NCBI GenBank assembly: GCA_017474285.1
Contig: JAFVHT010000040.1
Coordinates: forward strand, 1-50,739
Direction of reading: 5' to 3'
From: Acetobacter sp.
Lineage (GTDB): Bacteria > Pseudomonadota > Alphaproteobacteria > Acetobacterales > Acetobacteraceae
Length of the DNA stretch: 50,739 nucleotides
Shown here: in pieces, positions 25,664 to 34,932 of the stretch
Position numbering within the stretch: position 1 is the first letter of the stretch
Layout: each line of letters opens with the position of its first letter
The notes under the pieces: generated by a model
The model's database searches: none
Seen by the model: only the letters and a program-made list of their open reading frames with translations
What the model was told of the DNA's origin: nothing
Translations under genes and position numbers: made by a program

Positions 25664-26311
25664 TTAGTCTTTTGAATAATTTTCAATTTTACGTTCTAGG
25701 AGTGTTATTAGTTTTGGAACGCCACCTGATGTTAATGTAGATCTGAAATCAGAATGTTGCGCTGCGGCTTGGCTAATATGAGAATCACCTAAGAGTACAT
25801 CTGTTACTTTCCATGCACCATTTTTGTTGGTAACGATGTAGTCAACTTCAGTACCGGGCATATTATCAGCTGAACCAATATAGGTTTGGACAATTTTACT
25901 TCCTGCAATGGGGGAGTCAGTGACATTGGGTGAAATAGTAAAACGGGCGTCAGAACCGGGTTTAAAGCTAGAAACATAATGCGCTACTGTAAAATCACGA
26001 AACGTGTGAAGCAGTTTTTGTTTTTCATCAGCACTGAGAGCATTATAGCGTAAACCAACAGAAGCCTTAAGGAGCGTTTCTAAGTCATAAGCCTGATCTA
26101 CAGCAGTCCCGACAATTTTACTCCGTTGTGTAAAATCAGCATGAGAATCTTGTACCTGTTTCAAAGCTGTATACAGACATTGAACGGGCGTAATAATCGC
26201 ATGTACATTGGTTGTTTGTGCAACTGCATGAGTAACAGGGGGGATTATTGAAAACGAAGAAAGAGAGAGGCTTAGAATAAGAACAGAACGCGCAGAGAAA
26301 GTTTTCATCAT
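25664..26311 (-). CDS. hpnM: HpnM, MlaC-like (toluene tolerance Ttg2/HpnM family) periplasmic lipid-binding protein
   Basis: HpnM belongs to the MlaC/Ttg2D family of periplasmic phospholipid-binding proteins and is genetically linked to hopanoid genes. A signal peptide covers about residues 1-32 (hydrophobic LILSLSLSSFSIIPP, cleavage near VAQ). The mature part has the family pattern TVAHYVSSFKPGSDARFTIS and GAWKVTDVLLGDSHISQA. It is 215 aa and lies 72 bases upstream of hpnI. It may carry lipids or hopanoids toward or from the outer membrane; the nearby Mla-type operon (38470-42056) encodes no MlaC of its own. Confidence 0.88.
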   Translation of the reverse strand: MMKTFSARSVLILSLSLSSFSIIPPVTHAVAQTTNVHAIITPVQCLYTALKQVQDSHADFTQRSKIVGTAVDQAYDLETLLKASVGLRYNALSADEKQKLLHTFRDFTVAHYVSSFKPGSDARFTISPNVTDSPIAGSKIVQTYIGSADNMPGTEVDYIVTNKNGAWKVTDVLLGDSHISQAAAQHSDFRSTLTSGGVPKLITLLERKIENYSKD

Positions 26312-26758
26312 TGATATCCCTTAAGTGCCAGATAGAAAATATTCTATAACGTCATAGTACAACAAATACAAGATAAAGTCGTTTGTGTATAGTCGATGTG
26401 TTGTGAGAATGTGATAAAAAGCATGAAAGCCTTGAAAGCCTGTAGGTAAGGCAAAATTGACATATAAAACTAACGTAATAGTGGTTCAGGGGAGTTTAAA
26501 CAAGTTATATTATCATTTTGTTCTATAGGGTTAGAGTATTAAACGGCATTTGTGGCTTCTTTCAAAAGAATAAGCTGTGGATGTTACTTGACAGAATTTT
26601 GTTATCAAGGCAGTAAATAAAGTAAAAATCTCTAAAACTTTCTGTTTTTTAGTTCTAGAAGGGGGTGTAACGTCTTAACCTGGTTCTAGGGTATATTTGT
26701 TATTAATTTATTAAGACTATAAATCGTTTGTATTCATATTCAGTAGAGGTGTGAGGTT
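26312..26758. other. Divergent intergenic region between hpnM and hpnH
   Basis: These 447 AT-rich bases hold no gene or recognisable RNA. They should carry the promoters of both hpnMIJK and hpnH. A TTGACA hexamer occurs at 26457-26462, but no well-spaced -10 was found. Confidence 0.5.
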
Positions 26759-27865
26759 ATGGCTGTACCGGCAATGTTGGCTGTCAGGGTTGGGAGCTAT
26801 GTTATTAAACAACATATTATGGGACGTAAGCGTTATCCGCTTGTATTAATGCTTGAACCACTCTTTCGGTGTAACTTGGCCTGTGCAGGTTGTGGAAAGA
26901 TTGATTATCCTGCGGCTATTCTTAATCGGCGGATGACTGTACAAGAATGCCTTGATGCCGACGCCGAGGCAGGAACACCTATTGTTGCTGTTGCGGGTGG
27001 TGAGCCACTTTTACATAAAGAAATGCCACAAATTATCCGTGGATTGATAGCACGCAAAAAATACGTTTATCTGTGTACAAATGCCCTTTTACTCGAGAAA
27101 AAAATGGATGATTATGAGCCATCACCTTTTTTCTCGTGGGATGTACATCTTGATGGTGATAAGGCCATGCACGACGCTTCTGTTTGTCAAGATGGGGTGT
27201 ACGAACGTGCTATCGCAGCGATTAAGAAAGTTAAAGCGCGCGGATTTCGTGTTTCTGTGAATTGTACGCTTTTTGATGGCGCAGATCCTAAACGTGTGGC
27301 TGCGTTTTTTGATGAAATTATGGCTATGGGCGTTGATGGGATTATGACAGCACCTGGCTATGCATATGAACGTGCCCCTGATCAGCAGCATTTTTTGAAT
27401 AGGCGAAAAACAAAAAATCTTTTTCGTGATATTTTCCGTTTAGGAAAAGGGAAAAAGTGGCGTTTTACGCAGTCTCCTTTGTTTTTAAACTTCCTTGCTG
27501 GAAATGAGCAATACCAATGTACTCCTTGGGGAAAACCCTTACGTAATGTGTTTGGGTGGCAGCGTCCGTGTTATTTGTTGGGTGAAAGCTATGCTAAAAC
27601 CTTTCAGGAACTGATGAATCATACCAAATGGGATGATTATGGAACTGGTCGTTATGAAAAATGTGCCGATTGTATGGTACATTCAGGGTACGAATCAACA
27701 GCTGTTATGGATGCAATACGGAGACCATGGCATTTTGTTAAAGTCGCGTTATCAGGACCGGAGACTGAGAAACCTATGCTGCCAGAGGTCTCTTTAGCGC
27801 ATCAACGTCCAGCCCAATATGTTTTTTCGCAACAAGTGGAAGAGCAGATGAAAACCGTTGAGTGA
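26759..27865 (+). CDS. hpnH: Adenosyl-hopane transferase HpnH (radical SAM)
   Basis: HpnH joins a 5'-deoxyadenosyl group to diploptene, making adenosylhopane, the first step of the extended hopanoid side chain. The radical SAM cysteines are C38, C42 and C45 in RCNLACAGCGKIDYP. A further block, VAVAGGEPLLHKEMPQI, contains the GGEP SAM-binding motif. The C-terminal CADCMVHSGYE adds a conserved Cys pair. The 368-aa protein starts at an ATG after a GAGGTGTGAGG site. It is divergent from hpnM and ends before a terminator hairpin. Confidence 0.95.
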   Translation: MAVPAMLAVRVGSYVIKQHIMGRKRYPLVLMLEPLFRCNLACAGCGKIDYPAAILNRRMTVQECLDADAEAGTPIVAVAGGEPLLHKEMPQIIRGLIARKKYVYLCTNALLLEKKMDDYEPSPFFSWDVHLDGDKAMHDASVCQDGVYERAIAAIKKVKARGFRVSVNCTLFDGADPKRVAAFFDEIMAMGVDGIMTAPGYAYERAPDQQHFLNRRKTKNLFRDIFRLGKGKKWRFTQSPLFLNFLAGNEQYQCTPWGKPLRNVFGWQRPCYLLGESYAKTFQELMNHTKWDDYGTGRYEKCADCMVHSGYESTAVMDAIRRPWHFVKVALSGPETEKPMLPEVSLAHQRPAQYVFSQQVEEQMKTVE

Positions 27866-27961
27866 TATAATATAGATCTTTGTTGTGTATGTGTTACTTT
27901 GGCGTAGGTAGAGTATGTTCAAAGTTCTCTATTTTCACGGATCAAGGGGATTAAGAAATCA

Positions 27962-28003
27962 ATTTTTTGGAGTGTCTGTAAAAGGACACTCCTTGTTGTT
28001 TTT
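27962..28003 (+). terminator. Intrinsic terminator after hpnH
   Basis: An exact 8-bp stem (GGAGTGTC at 27969-27976, GACACTCC at 27985-27992) with an 8-base loop, followed by TTGTTGTTTTT. Confidence 0.75.
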
Positions 28004-28073
28004 GTATGGAAATAACACGTGTCACTCTAAAGCTGTCTGGTAAAATGTTTTACACCAACAGAGCGATTAAGTT

Positions 28074-29372
28074 ATGATATTTGAAATTTTTGTTATTATT
28101 TTCTTAGTTTTTCTTAACGCTCTTTTTGCGATGGGCGAGCTTGCCCTCATTTCTGCTCGTAAACCACGTTTGATGAAGTTGCAAGAAGAACGGGGGATAA
28201 GCGTAGACGCTGCTGTAAGTCTTTCTGAAAATCCACATATATTTTTACCAACAATTCAATTTGGTATGACTCTTGTGTCTATTTTAGAAGGGGCATATGG
28301 TGGTGTGGAAATACAAAAACATCTTACAGCTTTTTTACTAAAATTTTCTATATTAAGGCCAATTGCTTCACCATTATCAATGTGGTTGGTATTACTTGTT
28401 ATTACAACACTAATGTTGGTTCTTGGGGAGCTCGTTCCAAAGCAACTTGCTCTAAGAGATCCGGAAGCGATAGCTGCAAGATTGGCTATTTTTTTAGAAC
28501 TTCTCGCAAAAATAACGCGTCCTATTGTATGGCTTCTTTATCAGTTTTCTAACGTTATTTTATGGTTAATAGGAGGACGTCATGTTACAAGCCGGAACAT
28601 GACGGAAGAAGAACTAAAGGCCTATATCGCAGAAGGCTCTCACTTGGGCGTGATTAAAAGCGAAGAACACGCTATGATTGAACGCTTGTTGCGTTTGGCT
28701 GATAAATCTGTACGTGCTGTGATGACACCACGTAATGAGCTGTATTGGATTGATCGTTATGCTGATCGTGATACACTCGCACGTGTTTTACGTCGGAGTG
28801 TTTATGAGCGTGTTGTGGTCTGTGCTGGTGGGGTAGATAATCCTGTAGGCGTTATTTTGGTCAAAGATATGCTCGATAGAGTTTTAGATGGTATGCCTGT
28901 TTCTATTGAAGTGGGGTTACGTTCTGCGTTGATTGTGCCAGATAGTCTTTCAGCGTTAGACATGTTGCTCCGTATTCGTGATAGTCAGTCAGGGATGGCT
29001 TTTGTGCTTGATGAATATGGTGCCTTTGAAGGTGTTGTGACAGTTTCTGATTTGTTTGACGCGATTATAGGCGAATCGGTATGTCAAATACGACATCATG
29101 CAAAAAAATCTTCAAAACTATTGCCTAATACAGTTTTATCACTAAACGGTACAGAATCTGTTGACGATGTGAAAGAGCAGCTTGGCTTACGTATTTTACC
29201 TGAAGAGGGGCGTTATCATACTCTTGGCGGGTTGTTGTTGACGTTGTTACGGCGGGTTCCTACTGTTGGTGATAAAGTCGTTTATGAAGGATGGTTGCTG
29301 GAAGTAAGAGAAATGGACGGTCGTCGTGTTTCATGCGTTCGGGCAAGTAGACAGGCTTTTGCTGAGCATTAA
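28074..29372 (+). CDS. CNNM/CorC-HlyC family membrane protein with CBS domains
   Basis: This 432-aa integral inner-membrane protein begins with a DUF21/CNNM region of about four hydrophobic segments (residues 1-20, about 60-80, about 95-118, about 135-165) that includes MGELALISARKPRL and VLGELVPKQLALRDPEA. Two CBS units follow, with SVRAVMTPRNELYWID and SGMAFVLDEYGAFEGVVT, and a C-terminal CorC/HlyC domain ends the protein. Family members are linked to Mg2+/cation or polyamine export, and the hemolysin name is historical. The ATG at 28074 follows the hpnH terminator. Confidence 0.9.
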   Translation: MIFEIFVIIFLVFLNALFAMGELALISARKPRLMKLQEERGISVDAAVSLSENPHIFLPTIQFGMTLVSILEGAYGGVEIQKHLTAFLLKFSILRPIASPLSMWLVLLVITTLMLVLGELVPKQLALRDPEAIAARLAIFLELLAKITRPIVWLLYQFSNVILWLIGGRHVTSRNMTEEELKAYIAEGSHLGVIKSEEHAMIERLLRLADKSVRAVMTPRNELYWIDRYADRDTLARVLRRSVYERVVVCAGGVDNPVGVILVKDMLDRVLDGMPVSIEVGLRSALIVPDSLSALDMLLRIRDSQSGMAFVLDEYGAFEGVVTVSDLFDAIIGESVCQIRHHAKKSSKLLPNTVLSLNGTESVDDVKEQLGLRILPEEGRYHTLGGLLLTLLRRVPTVGDKVVYEGWLLEVREMDGRRVSCVRASRQAFAEH

Positions 29373-29411
29373 ACGGGCAAGATATCAAGATATTAAAGTA
29401 TCTTAGAGATT

Positions 29412-30272
29412 TTAATATGATGGGGCTGGAGTCGTGTTTTCTCTTAAATTGTGTATGACGAGCATAAGGGAAGTCCAAATTTCACGTCGGGCGGTGGCAC
29501 TTGCCTGTAATTGAATGGGGTGTGTCATGCTAAGAGTGGGTAAAGGTTTAGGGTTGTTTGGTAATGTAAGTGTGTGCCAACGCTGGCGTGGTACAGACGT
29601 ATCATGACCAAAAAGCATCATCAAAGGAATATTACCGCATAAGAGCAACCTTTGTGGAGCAAGGAGAGTTATGGCACGCTGGAGAAAGGGAAGACAAATG
29701 TGCTGTTCTAAGTCTGATGTTAAGCGCCCACCTGGTGGACGCCACGGAATCGCGGTTGCAAGGGCGATTTCATCGCGAGAAAGGGGTAAATAAGCAAGCA
29801 TTTCATCGAGAAACATGCCACAGCGCCCTGTAAAAGGTTGTCCCTTTCTGTCTTCATCAGCATCAGGGATACCTCCGATGATCATGAGAGGCGCATTATG
29901 TGGACCTTGAGGTGTTAGTGTGTGTATAGCCGTTTTTTGAAGAGAACATAGACTGAAATGGGCCACAACGTTATGTAAATCTTCAAGGCTGTTAGTTTGG
30001 GCTGCTAATGTTGTTGCTTGTGCGATAACTTGTGTAATGTTTTCGGCGGAAGAAGAGGGCGGCGTGTTTGTCGTGTGTTGAGAGGGTATCGGAGTTGTCG
30101 GGACAGTTTCGATAGAAAGAGGAAGGGTTTGGTTTTTAGAGGATAATCGTTGGTAATGAAAAGGAGAATCTGTAAGAGTGGCATCGACACCCCATTCTGT
30201 ATAAAGGCGTAAAATGGCGCGTGCAGCGTGCACTGAGAGGGGTTTATGGGGAAAAAGGGTTGAAGAATTCAT
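29412..30272 (-). CDS. Uracil-DNA glycosylase family 4/5-like protein with altered motifs
   Basis: The 286-aa protein has the layout of alphaproteobacterial uracil-DNA glycosylases: an N-terminal block AILRLYTEWGVDATL, a low-complexity linker (about residues 55-80), and a C-terminal catalytic fold with EDRKGQPFTGRCGMFLDEML and IPWRPPGGR. Motif A, usually GEAPG, reads GGIPD here, so the expected acidic residue is missing. The Asn normally before VPWRPPG appears as Thr (LATAIPWRPPG). The motif B His is kept in MTHPIQL. It may be inactive or of changed specificity. Convergent with the CNNM gene, 39 bp apart. Confidence 0.75.
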   Translation of the reverse strand: MNSSTLFPHKPLSVHAARAILRLYTEWGVDATLTDSPFHYQRLSSKNQTLPLSIETVPTTPIPSQHTTNTPPSSSAENITQVIAQATTLAAQTNSLEDLHNVVAHFSLCSLQKTAIHTLTPQGPHNAPLMIIGGIPDADEDRKGQPFTGRCGMFLDEMLAYLPLSRDEIALATAIPWRPPGGRLTSDLEQHICLPFLQRAITLLAPQRLLLCGNIPLMMLFGHDTSVPRQRWHTLTLPNNPKPLPTLSMTHPIQLQASATARREIWTSLMLVIHNLRENTTPAPSY

Positions 30273-30390
30273 ACTTATTCTACAGGGTGTGTTGTATTGT
30301 GGGTATTATGTTTTGTCAGGTTACAAATAACTCTTTAATTTATCATAAGAAAAGGAAGATGAGTTATTTCTTGTAATTTTTATTACATAG

Positions 30391-30396
30391 TATAAT
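30391..30396 (+). promoter_or_regulatory. Candidate -10 element before the TPR-ispE operon
   Basis: A perfect TATAAT lies 54 bases upstream of the chosen ATG at 30450. No good -35 was found at the standard distance. Confidence 0.35.
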
Positions 30397-30449
30397 AAGT
30401 CATTGTTGAAGTTCATACGGTGCTGATATTTCGGCACGACAGGGTTATT

Positions 30450-31259
30450 ATGGGATTATATCGTTTTCCTCTTGTCATGGTTATAACGCTTTCAGTGGCG
30501 ATGGGCGTTTTGCCTGTAGCTGTCTTTGCCGATCCTCTTACAGGAGAATCATCGTTAAACCTGTCTTCTGTGCAACAAGGGTCTCAACAGGGGCGTAAAG
30601 GCACCTTATTACCTTCTGTAAAAGCTATCGTGCCTCCTGCTCGTTCTGTCGATTCTGGGGCGTTTTTGTGTGGTATTGTTGCTGCACGATTGGGCGATGA
30701 TGCAGAGGCTGCAAAGGCATTTTTGCAGGCGTTACGTGTCGATCCTAATAATAATGTTTTATTAAAACAGGCATTTCTCCATAGTGTCATGGCAAACGAC
30801 TCTCATGCTGATGCGCTTGCATTGCGTCTGGCACAGTCTGGAGGAGGACAGAGTGTTGTCTCTGCTTTTGTGTTAGGGAATGCATCCGTTATACGCACAA
30901 AGTGGAGTGACGCATTACATTACTATCAGCAAGCTTGGCGTGACCCGTTAGCCAATATGATTGTTCCTTTATTGCAGGCTTGGTGTGAGGATGGGGATGG
31001 AAACGCAGATCAAGCAGTAACGGGGTTGATTAGACGTCCGACATCGGCATTTACGCCTTTTTATGTTTTGCATGCCGGGCTTATCGCTCATATTGGCGGG
31101 TTAGATGACCAAGCGGGAGATCTGTTTGCACGTGCTCAGAAAATTATGCCCGGATATGATTTATTATTGGCACGTTCCTATGCGGCGTGGTTGTGGAGTC
31201 ATGGGCAGAAAGACGAAGCCCGCGGTGTTTTACGAGATTTGGTTGCAGAAAATTTATGA
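30450..31259 (+). CDS. TPR-repeat envelope protein, N-terminal part
   Basis: From the ATG at 30450 the protein has a signal peptide (MGLYRFPLVMVITLSVAMGV, cleavage near VFA). TPR-like helical repeats follow, for example AEAAKAFLQALRVDPNNNVLL and DALHYYQQAWRDP. A GTG at 30420 is in frame but lacks a signal-like start. The frame ends in RDLVAENL at 31259, where a second frame takes over with an ATGA overlap. Together the two parts would make a protein of about 620 residues of the type found before ispE in related bacteria (inference from memory of the gene neighbourhood). Confidence 0.75.
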   Translation: MGLYRFPLVMVITLSVAMGVLPVAVFADPLTGESSLNLSSVQQGSQQGRKGTLLPSVKAIVPPARSVDSGAFLCGIVAARLGDDAEAAKAFLQALRVDPNNNVLLKQAFLHSVMANDSHADALALRLAQSGGGQSVVSAFVLGNASVIRTKWSDALHYYQQAWRDPLANMIVPLLQAWCEDGDGNADQAVTGLIRRPTSAFTPFYVLHAGLIAHIGGLDDQAGDLFARAQKIMPGYDLLLARSYAAWLWSHGQKDEARGVLRDLVAENL

Positions 31260-32314
31260 TCGCGTTGTCTGGACCAGAATTGCAATCGGCAATAGCTCGT
31301 TTCCCTGTGATTTCTGTAAGGGAGGGGATAGCGCATGCTTACGTATTGGCCGCACTTCTTTTACGTCAGCAGGGGCATGATCAAGTAGAGCAAGGGCATT
31401 TTGGTAGGAATAAAACGATTGTTCTTCAACAGTTTGATGAAGTTGCGCGTTTGATGTTGGGGTTTTCCTTGGAAATGGATCCAGATCTTGCAACAGCGCG
31501 TCTTATGCTTGCCAAAGTTCAGGAAGAGGAAGGGCATAACATAGCAGCAAGAGAAACGTTGATCCACATTAATCATAGTGATCCATTGGCGCCTATTGCA
31601 ACTTTGCGTTTAGCGATGCTTGATATTACTGTGGATAAGATTGATGAAGCGATTTCTCTTTTACAAGGGCTTAATCGTCAGAATCCGCATCAGCCTATTG
31701 TATTGCGAACATTAGGAAACGCTTTTTCCCAAAAAAAAGACTGGAAAGCAGCTATTGGCGCTTATACGCGTGCTATCAATTTGGTGACGAAACAAAATAA
31801 GCGTGATTGGACTTTATTATTTTTACGGGGAATGGCTTATCATGAGGCGGGGAATTGGCCACGTGCTCGTGCAGATGCTCGAACTGCATTAACCTATGCG
31901 CCTAATGAACCTTTGTTATTAAACTTTCTAGGGTATTCTATGGCGGAACGACATGAAAATCTTGGAGAAGCAGAGCGTTTATTACGGAAAGCACACATAC
32001 TTGCACCACAAGATGCCGCTATAACAGATAGTCTTGGTTGGGTTCTCGTTGAAAGAGGAGACATTAAAACGGGTATGTCTATGCTTGAAAAAGCTGCTGA
32101 GGGAACGCCAGAAGACCCTGAAGTTAATTATCATTTAGGAGAAGCCTATTGGCGGGATGGGCGGCGTATTGAGGCTGTAAATCAATGGAATATGGCTTTA
32201 GATATGCACCCTTCTGAAGAAGATACAAAACTTATTTATGCTGCTTTAAGTCGTGCGGGAGCTTCTGTTTCTAAAACCAGTGAAAACAAACATAAAGGAA
32301 AGCACGGAAAGTGA
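31256..32314 (+). CDS. TPR-repeat protein, C-terminal part
   Basis: The ATG at 31256 overlaps the stop of the previous frame (ATGA). The frame is also open upstream to about 31187. The protein has canonical 34-residue TPR units, for example PIATLRLAMLDITVDKIDEA, PIVLRTLGNAFSQKKDWKAA, NWPRARADARTALTYAP and DPEVNYHLGEAYWRDGR. There is no signal peptide of its own, so separate translation would leave it in the cytoplasm while the first part is exported. That makes a one-base loss in the AAAATTTA stretch at 31249-31256 the more likely explanation of the split. The stop lies one base before the ispE start. Confidence 0.78.
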   Translation: MIALSGPELQSAIARFPVISVREGIAHAYVLAALLLRQQGHDQVEQGHFGRNKTIVLQQFDEVARLMLGFSLEMDPDLATARLMLAKVQEEEGHNIAARETLIHINHSDPLAPIATLRLAMLDITVDKIDEAISLLQGLNRQNPHQPIVLRTLGNAFSQKKDWKAAIGAYTRAINLVTKQNKRDWTLLFLRGMAYHEAGNWPRARADARTALTYAPNEPLLLNFLGYSMAERHENLGEAERLLRKAHILAPQDAAITDSLGWVLVERGDIKTGMSMLEKAAEGTPEDPEVNYHLGEAYWRDGRRIEAVNQWNMALDMHPSEEDTKLIYAALSRAGASVSKTSENKHKGKHGK

Positions 32315-32315
32315 T

Positions 32316-33218
32316 ATGAAAGGCACAGATATATCTGTCGGAGGGCTAAGAGAAGACGCGCCAGCAAAAATTAACCTCTATCTTCATGTGACGGGACGTA
32401 GAGAAGACGGTTATCATCTTCTTGATAGTTTGGTTGTGTTTGTTGATGCGCGAGACGTTGTGCGTTACGAACCTGGGGCAGATCCTTTATGTCTGAAGCT
32501 AGCAGGGCGTTTTGGGGAAAAGTTGAACCAACTGACTGTTGGTGAAGATAATCTTGTTATAAAAGCAGCAAAGAAAATACAAGCTCTTGGGGGAGAAAGT
32601 ATTCAAGGTGGTTGTCTTCTATTAGAAAAGAATTTACCTGTGGCTTCAGGAATTGGAGGAGGGTCTTCTGACGCGGCGGCGACTTTGCGTCTTTTAAATC
32701 GTGTTTGGGGGGTAAACGGGGATCACTCTGCCCTTTTACAAATATCGGAAAAATTAGGGGCTGATATACCCGCTTGTTTATTGAGGCAAAGCCTGCGTAT
32801 GGAAGGTATTGGTGAGCGTTTGAGCTCAGTGTCTTCTTTACCTCACTGTGGTATTGTGCTCGTGAACTGTGGGCAAGCTGTTTCGACGCCTGAGGTTTTT
32901 CGTAGGCGGCATGGGGCTTTTAGGTCTCGTGCATCTATGCCGAGTGTTTGGCATGACGTATATGGTTTGGCAGATTTTCTTAAAGAACAGACTAATGCTT
33001 TGGAAGCTGCAGCGTGTGAGCTATGCCCTGAAGTGGAGAAAGTTTTGCACGTGATAGCCGTGCAAGATCAATGTTTGCTCGCTCGTATGAGTGGCTCTGG
33101 TGCAACGTGTTTTGGGCTATTTCCATCGGTGCAGCAGGCACAACGTGTTGCGGATTATCTGACACATCTTCATCAAGAGTGGTGGGTTTGGGGCGGTGGC
33201 TTATATCATGAAATTTAA
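32316..33218 (+). CDS. ispE: 4-diphosphocytidyl-2-C-methyl-D-erythritol kinase
   Basis: IspE phosphorylates CDP-ME in the MEP isoprenoid pathway, which also supplies squalene for hopanoids. The GHMP-kinase ATP loop is PVASGIGGGSSDAAATLRLL, and the N-terminal APAKINLYLHVTGRREDGYH and C-terminal MSGSGATCFGLF are standard. The ATG at 32316 is chosen: it directly follows the TPR stop, with GGAAAG as the ribosome site. A longer frame from 32253 only overlaps the TPR gene. The protein has 300 aa. Confidence 0.95.
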   Translation: MKGTDISVGGLREDAPAKINLYLHVTGRREDGYHLLDSLVVFVDARDVVRYEPGADPLCLKLAGRFGEKLNQLTVGEDNLVIKAAKKIQALGGESIQGGCLLLEKNLPVASGIGGGSSDAAATLRLLNRVWGVNGDHSALLQISEKLGADIPACLLRQSLRMEGIGERLSSVSSLPHCGIVLVNCGQAVSTPEVFRRRHGAFRSRASMPSVWHDVYGLADFLKEQTNALEAAACELCPEVEKVLHVIAVQDQCLLARMSGSGATCFGLFPSVQQAQRVADYLTHLHQEWWVWGGGLYHEI

Positions 33219-33311
33219 GACTTTCTATCGTATTGAGGTCTTGTTTACGGGGGTGTTTTTGTTGAAAGCCATACTTGCGTTTTAGGGGTTGATTCAATAA
33301 GGGAGAAAAAG

Positions 33312-34334
33312 ATGAAGTATCGTGTTGCTGTTGTTGGTGCAACGGGGGCTGTAGGGCGTGAAATTCTGAAAATATTAGCGGAGCGAGAATTTCCAGTAGA
33401 AGCTATTGCAGCATTAGCTTCGCCACGTTCAGTTGGAAGAGAAGTGTCTTTTGGGGAGACAGTTGTTAAAGTTGCTAACCTTGAAACTTTTGATTTTTCA
33501 GGGTGGGATATAGCGCTTTTTTCTCCTGGTGCGTCGGTTTCAGCAAAATATGCGCCGATTGCTGCAAAAGTAGGGTGTGTTGTGATTGATAACACCTCTC
33601 ATTTTCGTATGGATCCTGATGTGCCGCTTGTTGTGCCAGAAGTGAACCCTGAAGCGTTAAAGCAAATGAAGCGTCATATTATTGCCAATCCTAATTGCTC
33701 TACGATTCAAATGGTTGTTGCTCTTAAGCCATTGCATGATTTGTTTGCTCTAAAGCGTGTGGTTGTGGCGACTTATCAAGCTGTTTCTGGGGCGGGTAAG
33801 CATGGCATGGATGAATTATTTGCACAGACTCGTGGTAGCTTTGTCAATGACCCACCTCAAATAGAGTGTTTTCAAAAGCAAATTGCTTTTAATTGTATTC
33901 CGCAAATTGATCGTTTTATGGAGGATGGTTCGACCAAAGAAGAGTGGAAAATGCAAGTCGAAACACGTAAAATCCTTGATCCTGATGTTCAAGTATTAGC
34001 GACTTGTGTACGTGTTCCTGTGTTTATAGGGCATTCTGAAGCTGTGGTAGCAGAATTTGCAAAACCTGTTGACCTTAAGCAGGCGCGTGAGGCGTTGCGA
34101 AGTGCGCCCGGTGTTATGCTTTTTGATCGGAACGAGGAAGGGGGGTATATAACGCCGATTGACTGTGTCGGTGAAAATGCGAGTTATGTTTCTCGCCTTC
34201 GTATTGATTCAACCGTGCCTCATGGATTAGCGTTTTGGTGTGTGTCGGATAACCTGAGAAAAGGGGCTGCTCTGAATGCGGTACAAATTGCAGAAAAAAT
34301 GAGAGATTTAGGTCTTTTATGTAAAAAAAGTTAA
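33312..34334 (+). CDS. asd: Aspartate-semialdehyde dehydrogenase
   Basis: Asd reduces aspartyl phosphate with NADPH on the way to lysine/diaminopimelate, threonine and methionine. The NADP-binding start is VAVVGATGAVGREILKIL, and the catalytic cysteine is residue 129 in NPNCSTIQMVVAL. ISEL-type variation aside, the C-terminal RLRIDSTVPHGLAFWCVSDN is normal for the family. The 340-aa protein starts at an ATG after a GGGAGAAAAAG site. It precedes the sdh genes on the same strand with a 124-base gap. Confidence 0.96.
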   Translation: MKYRVAVVGATGAVGREILKILAEREFPVEAIAALASPRSVGREVSFGETVVKVANLETFDFSGWDIALFSPGASVSAKYAPIAAKVGCVVIDNTSHFRMDPDVPLVVPEVNPEALKQMKRHIIANPNCSTIQMVVALKPLHDLFALKRVVVATYQAVSGAGKHGMDELFAQTRGSFVNDPPQIECFQKQIAFNCIPQIDRFMEDGSTKEEWKMQVETRKILDPDVQVLATCVRVPVFIGHSEAVVAEFAKPVDLKQAREALRSAPGVMLFDRNEEGGYITPIDCVGENASYVSRLRIDSTVPHGLAFWCVSDNLRKGAALNAVQIAEKMRDLGLLCKKS

Positions 34335-34458
34335 AAATTTTGTTTTTCTTGTCCTTGAAACTAAGAGTTAGAATTGACGAAATGTTAGATAAGGTGTAGA
34401 AAGTTGCAAAAATGGAATCCGTTTTTGCCTTATCATAGGCAAAAACATAGACGGGGTT

Positions 34459-34926
34459 ATGAGGCTAACAATGCAGGATGTCCGTAGGGCTCTTTATGTA
34501 GGTAGTCGCAGTGATGGTACACTGGTGCAGCGACCCATGTCGCCGCATTTGCAGATTTATCGTCGTCGGCTTTCTATGGTTCTTTCGATTTCAAACCGTA
34601 TTACAGGTGTCATCGCAACAGGTGGCGCTGCACTTGGTGTTTTTTGGTTAAATGCCGCTGCTAAAGGAGAGAAATCATATACAACAGCGAGTAAGGTTGC
34701 CCGCAACCCACTCACCAGACTGATGCTTTTCGGTTGGATAGTGTCTGTTGTGTACCACACAGTTGGCGGTATTCGCCACTTGATCTGGGATAGTGGCCAT
34801 CGTTTTGACAAAAAAGAAGTCAACGAAGATGGTCCCGTTGCTGTTCGTGTGACGGTGGGCGTAAGTGTTGTGCTTACGGCATTGTTATGTTTAGTCGGAC
34901 GTCGTCGGGCTAAAAAGAGAGGATAG
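34459..34926 (+). CDS. sdhC: Succinate dehydrogenase cytochrome b556 subunit
   Basis: SdhC is a membrane anchor of complex II, binding heme b and quinone. RPMSPHLQIYRRRLSMVLS and the heme-binding region YHTVGGIRHLIWD are typical. Three hydrophobic segments are visible (about residues 40-65, 85-105 and 130-148). The SITHR quinone motif is SISNR here, a His-to-Asn change. The start is ATG 34459; an in-frame ATG at 34471 is possible. It leads sdhCDAB, with sdhD 6 bases on. Confidence 0.93.
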   Translation: MRLTMQDVRRALYVGSRSDGTLVQRPMSPHLQIYRRRLSMVLSISNRITGVIATGGAALGVFWLNAAAKGEKSYTTASKVARNPLTRLMLFGWIVSVVYHTVGGIRHLIWDSGHRFDKKEVNEDGPVAVRVTVGVSVVLTALLCLVGRRRAKKRG

Positions 34927-34932
34927 TTAAAG

